This document shows, piece by piece, positions 8,958 to 17,089 of a stretch of DNA of 64,000 nt. A program made the translations under genes and the position numbers. Position 1 is the first letter of the stretch, and each line of letters starts with the position of its first letter. The notes beneath the pieces are model-generated. The model had not been told where the DNA came from and did no database searches. It saw only the letters and a list, made by a program, of their open reading frames with translations. Origin of the DNA: Paracoccus sp. MBLB3053 (GTDB lineage Bacteria > Pseudomonadota > Alphaproteobacteria > Rhodobacterales > Rhodobacteraceae); assembly GCF_031822435.1 (NCBI RefSeq), contig NZ_JAVQLW010000003.1:1-64000 (forward strand), in the 5' to 3' direction.

Positions 8958-9908
8958 ATGAACGCCCAGATCTTTTCCGGCTGCATGCCGGCGCTGATGA
9001 CCCCCTGCAAAGAAGATCGGACGCCCGATTTTGACGCCCTGGTGCGCAAGGGGCAGGAACTGATCGCAGCGGGCATGTCTGCCGTGATCTATTGCGGTTC
9101 CATGGGCGACTGGCCACTGATCACCGATGAAGAACGCATGGAAGGCGTCGCGCGCCTGGTCGGGGCGGGCGTCCCGGTCATCGTCGGCACCGGCGCGATC
9201 AATACCGCAAAAGCTGTCGCCCTGGCCGCGCACGCTCAGAAGGTCGGCGCGCAGGGCTTGATGGTGATCCCGCGCGTGCTGTCGCGCGGCCCCTCGGTCA
9301 CCGCTCAGAAAGCGCATTTCAAGGCCATCCTCGCGGCCGCGCCCGACCTGCCGGCAGTGATCTATAACAGCCCCTATTACGGTTTCGCCACCCGGGCGGA
9401 TCTGTTCTTTGCGCTTCGCGCCGAGCACCCGAACCTGATCGGCTTCAAGGAGTTCGGCGGCAAGGACGACATGCGCTACGCGGCCGAATTCATCACCAGC
9501 CGCGATGAAAGCGTGACGCTTATGGTCGGGGTCGATACCTGCGTCTTCCACGGCTTCGTGAACTGCGGTGCGACCGGCGCGATCACCGGCATTGGGTGCG
9601 TCCTGCCCAAGGAGGTCCTGCACCTGACGGCACTTTGCCGCGCGGCGGCCAATGGCGATGCAGTCGCTCGCAGGCAGGCTCTTGAACTGGAGGAAGCGCT
9701 GGCGGTCCTGTCCTCATTCGACGAGGGGCCCGACCTTGTGCTCTACTTCAAGCATATGATGGTCCTGAAGGGGAACCCGGAATACAAGCTCCACTTCGTC
9801 GAGACGGACGAACTGACCGACAGCCAGCGCGGCTATGTGGAAGCCCAGCTCAAACTTTTCGATGCCTGGTATGCCGATTGGTCGAAAGGTGTGGCCAAAG
9901 CGGCCTGA
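8958..9908 (+). CDS. DapA-family lyase, probable pyrroline-4-hydroxy-2-carboxylate deaminase
   Basis: A 316-residue (beta/alpha)8 barrel of the dihydrodipicolinate synthase/N-acetylneuraminate lyase family. The Schiff-base lysine is in LIGFKEFGG (about 168) and the catalytic tyrosine in AVIYNSPYYG (about 141); YCGSMGDWPLIT replaces the TTGE-type loop of true DapA. With hydroxyproline epimerase and oxidase upstream, the expected reaction is deamination/dehydration of pyrroline-4-hydroxy-2-carboxylate to alpha-ketoglutarate semialdehyde. The final dehydrogenase of the pathway is not in this window. It has its own promoter and an RBS (AGGAGA). Confidence 0.85.
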   Translation: MNAQIFSGCMPALMTPCKEDRTPDFDALVRKGQELIAAGMSAVIYCGSMGDWPLITDEERMEGVARLVGAGVPVIVGTGAINTAKAVALAAHAQKVGAQGLMVIPRVLSRGPSVTAQKAHFKAILAAAPDLPAVIYNSPYYGFATRADLFFALRAEHPNLIGFKEFGGKDDMRYAAEFITSRDESVTLMVGVDTCVFHGFVNCGATGAITGIGCVLPKEVLHLTALCRAAANGDAVARRQALELEEALAVLSSFDEGPDLVLYFKHMMVLKGNPEYKLHFVETDELTDSQRGYVEAQLKLFDAWYADWSKGVAKAA

Positions 9909-9922
9909 CCAGAAAAGACGAC

Positions 9923-9943
9923 GGCGCTGCAATCCGCAGCGCC
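9923..9943 (+). terminator. GC-rich hairpin after the DapA-family gene
   Basis: Perfect 8-bp stem GGCGCTGC / GCAGCGCC with a 5-nt loop, 14 bp after the stop codon. It has no T-tract, so it may be a weak terminator or an mRNA-stabilising end. It lies between convergent genes. Confidence 0.5.
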
Positions 9944-10028
9944 GCTGGACCCGTTGTTCCCCCTGGCGACGATCGACGGATCATGCCCTTTCAATGCCCC
10001 CGACGCCAGCGCGCGGCGGGGGAGACGA

Positions 10029-10427
10029 TCACCGCTTTCGCTTGCCGACAACACTTCTGAGGGCACGAATGGTGTCCGAGCATTCCAGCAGCTTTTCGGC
10101 CTTGCGGGACGACATTATCACGCGCGCGCGATGGCGGGCCTCGGGCCAGCGCTTCAGGATCTTCTCGATGCGCATGGGGTAAAGCATCAGTTCGACCTTC
10201 GATCCCGCCTGCTCGGCGATGATCCGGAACTTGATCCGCCGATCCACACGACCAAGCAGGCCCGCCTCTTCATAGGCTTCGCGTCGGGCCGAGGCAGGAC
10301 CGGACATGCCGGGGATCTTGCGCCCCTTGGGAAAAATCCAGCGCTTGCTGCGCCGGCTCGTCACGAGAACGACATCGTCCTGCTTCTTGCCCGGCAGATA
10401 GCAGATGACCCCATAGCGCTTCTTCAT
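10029..10427 (-). CDS. Nudix hydrolase, diphosphoinositol-polyphosphate-hydrolase-like
   Basis: A 132-residue single-domain Nudix protein starting MKKRYGVICYLPGKK. The Nudix box is recognisable from G-RKIPG to REAYEEAGL (about 46-68), with the metal-binding REUxEE core intact; the first box Glu is replaced by Met. WIFPKGRKIPG...ARREAYEEAGL resembles the DIPP-like bacterial subgroup, whose eukaryotic relatives cleave inositol pyrophosphates and polyphosphate. ATG overlaps the CYTH stop (ATGA), making it the last gene of a coupled five-gene operon. A longer in-frame reading from 10520 lies wholly inside the CYTH gene and was rejected. The substrate is unknown; a polyphosphate link is inferred from the operon. 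Confidence 0.85.
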   Translation of the reverse strand: MKKRYGVICYLPGKKQDDVVLVTSRRSKRWIFPKGRKIPGMSGPASARREAYEEAGLLGRVDRRIKFRIIAEQAGSKVELMLYPMRIEKILKRWPEARHRARVIMSSRKAEKLLECSDTIRALRSVVGKRKR

Positions 10428-10921
10428 CGTCTCATCAGCTCCACAAGCGCATCGGCACCCATAACCGCAAGGGCCTTGTTGCGATAGCGCTTGTCCAATG
10501 TCACATCCTTGCCAAACCACGCAGGCGGGCTGAATGCCTCGGCAGCGCTTTCGGACGAAAATTCGACCTCGACGGTCAGCAACGGAGCAAGCACGCCTGA
10601 GTAGATATCAAGATCGAAAGCCAGACCACCGGGAAGCCTGCCCTTGCAGCGGGTCTTCTCGACGCGACGCCCCGCCGTTTCGGGCCACAGCGCCTCGAAC
10701 TGCTCAGCCGTGATCGTCACTTCCCGTTCGGTCCGGACCAGCCCTTCGCCGCCCTTGATCGAAAGGAAGTAATCTTCGCCCGACTGGCGGAGCCTCACCT
10801 CTGTCGTGTCCTGAAGCGCGGTAATATAGCCTTGCCGGATTTCCACGCGCGGCACCCCGTTCAGATCCGGCAGGTCATCCAGAAGGAACTTGCGCTCTAT
10901 TTCAAGCGGCCGATCGGTCAC
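10424..10921 (-). CDS. CYTH-domain (triphosphate tunnel metalloenzyme) protein
   Basis: The protein is 165 residues if it starts at the GTG that overlaps the ParA stop codon (GTGA at 10921-10918); an ATG at 10942 would place seven more residues inside parA. The hallmark EXEXK motif is present near the N-terminus as EIERK (about 7-11). It is followed by beta strands with EVRLRQ, FLSIKGG, RTEREV and FDLDIYSG, which supply the tunnel's acidic and basic residues, and by DVTLDKRYRNKAL. CYTH enzymes hydrolyse triphosphate-type substrates (inorganic triphosphate, ThTP, capped RNA ends). Its operon partner has a CHAD domain, which is usually fused to CYTH and binds polyphosphate. Confidence 0.87.
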   Translation of the reverse strand: MTDRPLEIERKFLLDDLPDLNGVPRVEIRQGYITALQDTTEVRLRQSGEDYFLSIKGGEGLVRTEREVTITAEQFEALWPETAGRRVEKTRCKGRLPGGLAFDLDIYSGVLAPLLTVEVEFSSESAAEAFSPPAWFGKDVTLDKRYRNKALAVMGADALVELMRR

Positions 10922-11679
10922 TTCTCGTCTCCGTCCATGCAATCGACCAATTGCCGATAGACTTCATCATAGGCCTTCGCCGCCGGGCGCGACTGGGCAT
11001 AGCTCGCGACGGGGGCGCGATGCGTTCCCATCCGCTCGACATCGGCCGAGAACGGAACCTCGGCCGAAATGAACCGCTTGGGATAGGTTTCACGCATGCG
11101 CGCCATGGTTTCTGCATGCAGGGTCTTCTGTTTCTGGACCATCGAGAAGAAGGCGATGATCTTCTTCTTGTCGCCATCCCCCTGATCCTTGATGAAGTCC
11201 AGAAGCTGTTCGAAGGTTCGTTCGGAAAGGGTCGTGGGGATGACCGGGACGACAATGTGATCGGCCGCCTCGAACACATTCTCTGCCAAGGTCGATATGT
11301 TCGGCGGACAGTCGAGAATGACGATGTCGTAATCATCTCTCACGGCCTTCAGGGATTTCCCCAGCCTTTGCCGACTATGCTTCATGCGCGACAGAAACAC
11401 GTCGAAATCACGAAAGGTCATGTTGGCAGGGAGAATGTCCAGATTGTCGAAATCGCTGCCACGGATCGCCTTGGCGAAGCGCTCGACATCCTTGAAGAAG
11501 GCTTCGTCCAGCAGCTTCTTCGAAGGTTTCATACGGAAGTAGAAACCCGATGCCCCTTGCGGATCAAGATCGCAAAGAAGCACCCGCGCGCCCCCTTTTG
11601 CAAAGGAATAGGCAAGGTTTACCGCGGCGGCCGTCTTACCCACACCGCCCTTGTTGCTGTAGCATGCGATGATTTTCAC
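10918..11679 (-). CDS. Orphan ParA/MinD-type ATPase
   Basis: The 253-residue deviant-Walker ATPase has KGGVGKTAAAVNLA (about 10-23; with signature lysine), a Walker A' region VLLCDLDPQGASG (about 33) and Walker B VILDCPPNIST (about 120). It is a short ParA lacking an N-terminal helix-turn-helix, as in cargo-positioning ParA proteins, and no ParB gene is next to it. The replicon's own parAB pair lies at 24680-27108, so this ATPase probably positions something other than plasmid DNA. It begins 1 bp after the CHAD gene and overlaps the CYTH start. Cargo is unknown; polyphosphate bound by the CHAD protein is a reasonable hypothesis. Confidence 0.85.
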   Translation of the reverse strand: MKIIACYSNKGGVGKTAAAVNLAYSFAKGGARVLLCDLDPQGASGFYFRMKPSKKLLDEAFFKDVERFAKAIRGSDFDNLDILPANMTFRDFDVFLSRMKHSRQRLGKSLKAVRDDYDIVILDCPPNISTLAENVFEAADHIVVPVIPTTLSERTFEQLLDFIKDQGDGDKKKIIAFFSMVQKQKTLHAETMARMRETYPKRFISAEVPFSADVERMGTHRAPVASYAQSRPAAKAYDEVYRQLVDCMDGDEK

Positions 11680-11680
11680 A

Positions 11681-13198
11681 TCACGCTCCTTTCCCGCGGA
11701 ACAGAGTGAGGAACTGCCGCCTGATGGCAGGACTGTCGAAATGCGCGAAACTCGAGACGACGCGCGCCCGCTCCTGCATCTGGCGCTGGTGCAGCAGCGC
11801 GATCAGGGCGCCGATGCTCGTCGCCATCACCCGTTCGTCCCGTTCGCCCTTGGACGGATGGTGGGAAAGGAAATACTGCAGCGAACCCTGCTGGACAGAG
11901 TAGTCGTTGAACAGCCCCAGGTTTTCCTGAAGTTCCTTCAGCGGTGTCAGGATCGCCTTCATCTCGCCGCGCGGGAAAAGCGGTGCGAAAAGCTCCATGA
12001 GATAGCGGAGCTTCTTGCAGTTGATCCGCAGTTCATGAACCTCCTCGTCGGGTGTCTCGTCGTCAATCGCGGCCGCGATCTTGCAGACCTTGCGATAGCG
12101 CTTCCAGATCAGGCCGCAGGCATAATCAAGGGCCGGATGGTCCGCGTCCAATCCGCGGGCAGGCCCTGAACCGGGCGGGAACAGGTTTTCCAGCTCGGCC
12201 ATTCCGGCCCGATAATGCGGACTTTCTAGCAAGCGCGCGATCTTGCGATGCTCTTGTCGCCGCTCGCGCTTGAAGATGTCGAACATCAGCGCCAAACCGC
12301 CATGCAGTGTCTCTGGCAAAAGATCGTAATAGGTGTCGCGCCCCAGCAGATAGACATCAAGATCGCGCAGACGCCCGGTCGGCGCCATCAGCTCGGAAAA
12401 GCGGGCTTTCAGTTTCTCGGTCTGCTCAACCTCGTAGACGCCCCTGAACAGGCTGATCACCGAACGGATCTTGCGCAGCGCCACACGGTAGTCATGCAGG
12501 AATTCACTGTCGTGATCCGCAATGATCCCCGCCTCGTTTTGGCGCGCGACGCTCAGATAGACCCGGATGATGTCATTGGCCGCATCATATGCGCCTTGAT
12601 CCGGTGCGATGATGGTTTCCGGCTTGGGGTCGTAGGGTTCGTGCTTCGGGAACAACATCCCCACGAGATCCCCGAGCAGGTGGCTGCCCTGCGCCTCGGC
12701 GCCCCGCAAATGGTCGGCAAGCGACGCCAGAGCCTTGTCATATCCCCTGAGCCCATGAAGCGAAGCCAGGGTCACGTCACGACCTTCGCCGGCGGGACGC
12801 AAGTGGCTGAGATCGGCGCGGGCATGGGTCTTGCCCTCGTCATCGATCAGCGCGATCTGCGAATGGCTGAGCGTGCCTGACCCGACCACGAGCAGGCTGC
12901 GCAATGGAGAGGTTCCGTTGAGCGCCCGCTTCACCGGACCATCCGCCAGGTCGGCGACAAAATTCGCTTCGCGCCGCGCCGGCTGTGTCAGGGTTTCGTC
13001 CCTGCGATGCAGAATCAGCATCTGGCCCGCCTCGATCAGGATCTGCCCCGACTTCTGGATCGACTCGTCATGACAATCGAGCAATGCAAAGGGCACCGCG
13101 TCCCTTCGCTCGCTGAGCTTCGTTGCCAGTTTTCCGATACGATCGTCCGTCTCCGGCATGCCTTCCAGAATGATCACGTCATTCACTGCCTTTTTCAC
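11681..13198 (-). CDS. CHAD-domain protein with a degenerate CYTH-like N-terminal region
   Basis: In this 505-residue protein, residues about 215-500 form a CHAD domain: an all-helical domain with paired conserved histidine/lysine/arginine helices, seen as FLHDYRVALRKIRSVISLF and VHELRINCKKLRYLMELF. CHAD domains bind polyphosphate. Residues about 35-165 (FALLDCHDESIQKSGQIL, then SQIALIDDEGKTHARADL) resemble the beta strands of CYTH domains that precede CHAD in fused proteins, but no EXEXK motif is present, so this part is probably catalytically dead. The start overlaps the RHH stop (ATGA). Family call is firm for CHAD; the degenerate CYTH reading is my inference. Confidence 0.85.
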   Translation of the reverse strand: MKKAVNDVIILEGMPETDDRIGKLATKLSERRDAVPFALLDCHDESIQKSGQILIEAGQMLILHRRDETLTQPARREANFVADLADGPVKRALNGTSPLRSLLVVGSGTLSHSQIALIDDEGKTHARADLSHLRPAGEGRDVTLASLHGLRGYDKALASLADHLRGAEAQGSHLLGDLVGMLFPKHEPYDPKPETIIAPDQGAYDAANDIIRVYLSVARQNEAGIIADHDSEFLHDYRVALRKIRSVISLFRGVYEVEQTEKLKARFSELMAPTGRLRDLDVYLLGRDTYYDLLPETLHGGLALMFDIFKRERRQEHRKIARLLESPHYRAGMAELENLFPPGSGPARGLDADHPALDYACGLIWKRYRKVCKIAAAIDDETPDEEVHELRINCKKLRYLMELFAPLFPRGEMKAILTPLKELQENLGLFNDYSVQQGSLQYFLSHHPSKGERDERVMATSIGALIALLHQRQMQERARVVSSFAHFDSPAIRRQFLTLFRGKGA

Positions 13199-13383
13199 GA
13201 TTCCCTCTTGGCCGGTTTCTTGAGGTAACCTTCGATCAGCTTCTCAATGATCTTCTGCACACTCGTATCTTCTTCGATCGCCCGGAGTTTCAGCGCCTTG
13301 AGCGTCTTGCGGTCAAGGCGGAGCGAGGTGTTCGCCTTGCCTTCCTTCGAGTCTCCGGAACCTGTCTTCTTTGGTTTGGGCAT
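13195..13383 (-). CDS. Small ribbon-helix-helix-like DNA-binding protein
   Basis: Only 62 residues. A basic, flexible N-terminus (PKPKKTGSGDSKEGK) is followed by TSLRLDRKTLKALKLRAIEE, a beta strand plus helix of the Arc/CopG/ParD type, then a second helix DTSVQKIIEKLIEGYLKK. It is the first gene of the CHAD/ParA operon, and tandem TGAYGTCA repeats lie 20-36 bp before its start, which suggests autoregulation. A role as the DNA- or cargo-side adaptor for the ParA ATPase is also possible, since small RHH proteins partner ParA in some plasmid partition systems. Confidence 0.72.
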   Translation of the reverse strand: MPKPKKTGSGDSKEGKANTSLRLDRKTLKALKLRAIEEDTSVQKIIEKLIEGYLKKPAKRES

Positions 13384-13403
13384 CTCTCACCAAAGTCCAA
13401 TAA

Positions 13404-13419
13404 TGACGTCATGATGTCA
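13404..13419. promoter_or_regulatory. Tandem TGAYGTCA repeats, candidate RHH operator
   Basis: Two abutting 8-mers, TGACGTCA (13404-13411, palindromic) and TGATGTCA (13412-13419), followed by a further TCATC. Adjacent short repeats are the usual operator form for ribbon-helix-helix repressors. They lie upstream of the minus-strand RHH gene at 13195-13383. Confidence 0.55.
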
Positions 13420-13424
13420 TCATT

Positions 13425-14041
13425 CTCGGGCATGTCAAGGATGCGGGGCGGGTTGCCGAAAACTGGTGGAAGCAAGCCCGGATGATTGCGCGAAATCGTC
13501 TGACAAGCTGGGATTGCGCAAAGACAGGCCCTTCCATCCGATCCTCATCACCATTGATCAAGGCCACAGGGTCGCCTGCGGGTCACAATTAAGCCGTGGC
13601 GAGGTTCAACAAAACCTTTGCAATCAAGCTAAATCAGAGCCCCACCCAACGGTGGCCAGAAACTCGCTCGGCTCCCGCCTGGGCAGGCCCTGGGCAGGAT
13701 TCGACCTTCCGGCGAATGCCATTGCGCGGGCGACCGATCCCGGCCGGCTCGTTTTTCTGGAACGACGTCTCCATGCGGCCAGGAGGGATCTATCCGAGCG
13801 TGTATCCAGATCCAATTCAGCACGGTCATTGAGCGTTCGCCGCGCGATTCTGAACGGGCGTCTGACACCGGGTCACTCGGGCCCCGAAACATCGCCGACC
13901 ATGTGCGGCAATATCGGGACAAGGGCCCGTTCGCGACCTGAAAGCCGCGGCCATGACCCTAATGGCTGACGATGTGCCGTGTAGCATTTGCGATGGCCTG
14001 CATTTGCGCTATCGGTTTACGTATCACTATACCGCAGGTGG
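13425..14041. other. Intergenic region without a supported gene
   Basis: About 620 bp separate the divergent CHAD operon and the peptide transporter. Several short ORFs exist on both strands, but none has a convincing RBS, domain or codon pattern. The promoter of the transporter gene presumably lies near the 14041 end. I see no tRNA, IS end or hairpin of note. Confidence 0.4.
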
Positions 14042-15562
14042 ATGATGTCCCGAACTGGTAGATACCCCCCCGGACTGACAGCGCTTTTCCTGGTCGAGAT
14101 GTGGGAGCGCTTTAGCTATTACGGGATGCGCGCCATCCTGGTTCTATACCTGATCGACGCGGTGGCCGATGGCGGGCTCGGGCTTGCCACGGCGGAAGCG
14201 GTCGCCATCTACGGGATCTACACCTCGGCGGTCTATATCCTGGCCTTGCCCGGCGGCTGGGTAGCCGACCGCTTCTGGGGGGCGCGGCGTGCCATTCTCG
14301 TGGGCGCCGTCATCATCATCGTCGGCCATGTACTTCTGGCCATCGCAGGCTCTGCGGTCGCGGTCTTCATGTCCGGGCTCGCCTGTATTGCGATCGGGAC
14401 AGGCCTGCTCAAACCCAACATCTCGAGCATGGTGGGCGAGCTTTATGACAAGGACGACATCGGCGGCCGGGATGCGGGCTTTTCGTTCTTCTACATGGGG
14501 ATCAATGTCGGCGCCATTCTTGGCGGTTTCGTGGCGGGCTATCTGGGCGAAAGTTGGGGATGGCACTGGGGATTCGGGGCGGCGGCGGTCGCGATGCTGG
14601 CGGGTCTGCTCAACTTCATCCACGCTGGGCGCGGCGCGCTGCAAGGCAAGGGCGCGCGGCCGCCCATTCATCACCACCCCGATGCCGCGTCCGCGAGTTT
14701 CGATCACCGCGCGACAGCCGCGCTTGTCGGCGCGGCGGCAGTCCTGATTCTCGGTCTCATGCTGAGCGGCTGGCTGAACCTGTCCAGCGCCGAAGGAATC
14801 GCGGGTGCAATGGGCGTCCTGATCGCGACCGTTGCGATCGGATTCTTCCTGAACATCTTCCTGGCTGGCGACCTCACGGCCGATGAAAAGCGACGCATGG
14901 TGGTGCTGGGCATTCTGTTCCTGGCGGCGGCGGTCTTCTGGTCGCGCTTCGAACAGGCCGGCTCATCGCTGTCGATTTTCGCCGCCGACCTGACCGATCG
15001 ACAGATCGGCATGTTCGAAGTTCCCGCATCATGGTTCCAGAACCTGAACCCGGCGTTCATCATTCTCCTGACGCCTCTTTTCGCCGCCTTCTGGCTGATG
15101 GCTCAGCGACGCGGGTGGGACATTTCGGTCTTCGTCAAGTTCGGTCTGGCCCTGATTCTGGTTGGCGTCGGGTTCCTGCTTCTGGTTCCGGCCGCCAAGA
15201 TCGCGGCAACAGGAACGAAGGTGTCCTTCCTGTTCCTGTTCGGGACCTTCCTGATCCATACCTGCGCCGAATTGCTGCTGAGCCCGGTCGGCCTCAGCAC
15301 ATTCTCCCGGCTCGCGCCCGAGCGGTTCGTCAGCCAGATGATGGGGTTCTGGTTTCTAGCGGCATCGCTGGGCAGCCTGATCGCGGGTCTCTTGGCTTCG
15401 GGCATGGACACTTCGACGCCAAGCAGCCTGCCGGCGCTATTCAACCGCCTGTTCTGGGGCAGCGTAGCCCCGGGCGTGCTGCTGATCCTTATCGCACGCC
15501 CCTTGAGCCGATGGGCAATGCTGAAGAACGAGGCTTCGGAACCGGGCAAGAACGCCAGGTGA
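14042..15562 (+). CDS. Proton-dependent oligopeptide transporter (POT/PTR family)
   Basis: The 506-residue membrane protein has about 14 helices. The first carries the POT signature region FLVEMWERFSYYGMRAILVL (ExxER motif, about 17-36), used for proton coupling. GLLKPNISSMVGELY and FSFFYMGINVGAI are further POT hallmarks. It imports di- and tripeptides with protons. The ATG pair at 14042/14045 follows GCAGGTGG; an in-frame reading from 13988 is less likely. It is transcribed alone, divergent from the CHAD operon. Confidence 0.9.
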   Translation: MMSRTGRYPPGLTALFLVEMWERFSYYGMRAILVLYLIDAVADGGLGLATAEAVAIYGIYTSAVYILALPGGWVADRFWGARRAILVGAVIIIVGHVLLAIAGSAVAVFMSGLACIAIGTGLLKPNISSMVGELYDKDDIGGRDAGFSFFYMGINVGAILGGFVAGYLGESWGWHWGFGAAAVAMLAGLLNFIHAGRGALQGKGARPPIHHHPDAASASFDHRATAALVGAAAVLILGLMLSGWLNLSSAEGIAGAMGVLIATVAIGFFLNIFLAGDLTADEKRRMVVLGILFLAAAVFWSRFEQAGSSLSIFAADLTDRQIGMFEVPASWFQNLNPAFIILLTPLFAAFWLMAQRRGWDISVFVKFGLALILVGVGFLLLVPAAKIAATGTKVSFLFLFGTFLIHTCAELLLSPVGLSTFSRLAPERFVSQMMGFWFLAASLGSLIAGLLASGMDTSTPSSLPALFNRLFWGSVAPGVLLILIARPLSRWAMLKNEASEPGKNAR

Positions 15563-15865
15563 CACGCGCTTTTGCGCGCGACGCATTTCCCGTTGAACAG
15601 CAGTTTCCCTGATCCACGCGAAATGCTGACTGGATGTTTTGGAACCCGGTTTAGCTCGGGCCGATTATCTTCACGTCTCGTGCCCAATGCGCGATCTTGC
15701 TGTTATACGGATCCCGCTCCTGCTTCATTCTATAGTTCTTTCGTCTGATATCTGACCCCCGATTGGATGAATTTCGAACAAGTTGTTGCGTTTTCAAATC
15801 TACGATTACAGACTTCTCGGAAAAGAGAGCCATAAATCGGCCATCATCGTCTGGGAGGACAACGA
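15563..15865. other. AT-richer promoter region before the second TRAP operon
   Basis: About 300 bp with no supported gene. It contains AACAA-G-TTGTT (15777-15787), an 11-bp inverted repeat about 80 bp before the TRAP gene. It uses the same two half-sites, in opposite order, as TTGTT-G-AACAA near the GntR gene at 19751. Confidence 0.4.
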
Positions 15866-17005
15866 ATGACTGACAGCAATGATTCAGCGCGATTTTCGCG
15901 CCGCTCTTTTCTGCGCAAAAGTGCAGTCGGTGGATCCGCAGCAGCTGCCACCGCACTTTCGGCACCGGCCGTTCTGGCGCAATCCGCTCTTGTTATGAAA
16001 ATGCAGACATCCTGGCCGGCATCGGACATCTGGATGGATTTTGCGCGCCAATATGTGACCCGGGTAGAGGAAATGTCGGGCGGTCGCCTCAAGATCGACC
16101 TGCTGCCCGCCGGAGCGGTAGTGGGCGCGTTCCAGGTCATGGACGCGGTCAGCGACGGGGTGATCGACGCGGCCCATTCGGTCAGCGCCTACTGGTACGG
16201 CAAGCACAAGGCGGCGTCCTTCTTCGGTACCGGCCCGGTCTTTGGCGGAAATGCCCAGACCATGCTTGGTTGGTTCTACCAGGGTGGCGGCAAGGAGCTT
16301 TACGACGAACTCACCCAGGAAGTCCTTGGACTGAACGTCTACGGCCTGATGGGCATGCCCATGCCCGCCCAACCTTTCGGCTGGTTCAAGCAGGAGGTGA
16401 ATACGGTCGCCGACCTGCAGGGCTTCAAGTATCGCACGGTCGGCCTGGCCGCGGACCTCTTGCAGGGCATGGGGATGTCGGTAGCGCAACTGCCCGGAGG
16501 CGAGATCGTGCCCGCGATGGAGCGCGGCGTCATCGACGCGTTCGAGTTCAACAACCCTTCGTCGGACAGTCGGTTCGGCGCCCAGGACGTGGCAAAGAAC
16601 TATTACCTGTCATCCTATCACCAAGCCTCGGAAGCCTTCGAGTTTCTGTTCAACCGGGACTTCATGGATGATCTGCCGCCCGATCTGCAGGCCATCCTCC
16701 GCTACGGCGTCGAGGCATCGGCAACCGCAAACCTTGCCCTCGCGATGAAGGAATACTCGACTGATCTGCAAAAGCTCCAGGATGAGGCCGGGGTGACGGT
16801 CCACCGCACGCCCAAGGAAATCCTGAACGGGCAGATCGAGGCCTGGGACAATGTCATCGCCTCTCTCGAAGAGGACGAGTTCAACAAGAAGGTCATGGAC
16901 AGCCAGCGCGCCTGGGTTGAAAAGGTCGGCTATTACGAACTCATGGGCGGGGCCGATCTGTCCATGGCCTATGAACATTACTTCCCGGGCAAGTTGAAGC
17001 TCTGA
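15866..17005 (+). CDS. TRAP transporter substrate-binding protein, TakP-like, Tat-exported
   Basis: A 379-residue DctP-type protein. The N-terminus has a twin-arginine signal (SRRSFLRKS, about 11-19), then a hydrophobic stretch ending APAVLAQ, so export is by Tat. FGWFKQEVNTVADLQGFKYR (about 172-191) and PGGEIVPAMERGVIDAFEF resemble the alpha-keto-acid-binding TakP group. It heads a P-Q-M TRAP operon. The ligand is unknown; a 2-oxo acid or other carboxylate is the best guess. The RBS is GGGAGGACA before ATG 15866. Confidence 0.87.
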   Translation: MTDSNDSARFSRRSFLRKSAVGGSAAAATALSAPAVLAQSALVMKMQTSWPASDIWMDFARQYVTRVEEMSGGRLKIDLLPAGAVVGAFQVMDAVSDGVIDAAHSVSAYWYGKHKAASFFGTGPVFGGNAQTMLGWFYQGGGKELYDELTQEVLGLNVYGLMGMPMPAQPFGWFKQEVNTVADLQGFKYRTVGLAADLLQGMGMSVAQLPGGEIVPAMERGVIDAFEFNNPSSDSRFGAQDVAKNYYLSSYHQASEAFEFLFNRDFMDDLPPDLQAILRYGVEASATANLALAMKEYSTDLQKLQDEAGVTVHRTPKEILNGQIEAWDNVIASLEEDEFNKKVMDSQRAWVEKVGYYELMGGADLSMAYEHYFPGKLKL

Positions 17006-17013
17006 CGAGAGAT

Positions 17014-17035
17014 GGGGCGCCGCGACAGGCGCCCC
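17014..17035 (+). promoter_or_regulatory. Stem-loop between TRAP P and Q genes
   Basis: Perfect 8-bp stem GGGGCGCC / GGCGCCCC with a 6-nt loop, 8 bp after the binding-protein stop. It has no T-tract. Intercistronic stems of this kind often stabilise the upstream binding-protein mRNA or reduce permease expression. Confidence 0.55.
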
Positions 17036-17089
17036 TGCCCTGCCCTGCCCGGGCAATGCTTCGGGCGAGTCTCGTGCAACGGAGTTGCT

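Noticed and set aside
10029..10427. Missing first Glu of the Nudix box taken as a broken enzyme
   Set aside because: Members of this DIPP-like bacterial subgroup commonly have another residue at that position while keeping REUxEE, so it is not by itself evidence of inactivity.
10951..11709. 252-codon plus-strand ORF opposite the orphan ParA gene
   Set aside because: No domain, no RBS, and the opposite strand carries a complete Walker-motif ATPase in a coupled operon.
13466..13969. Plus-strand ORF of 167 codons in the gap before the peptide transporter
   Set aside because: Low-complexity Arg/Pro/Ser composition, overlapping ORFs in other frames, no RBS and no recognisable domain.
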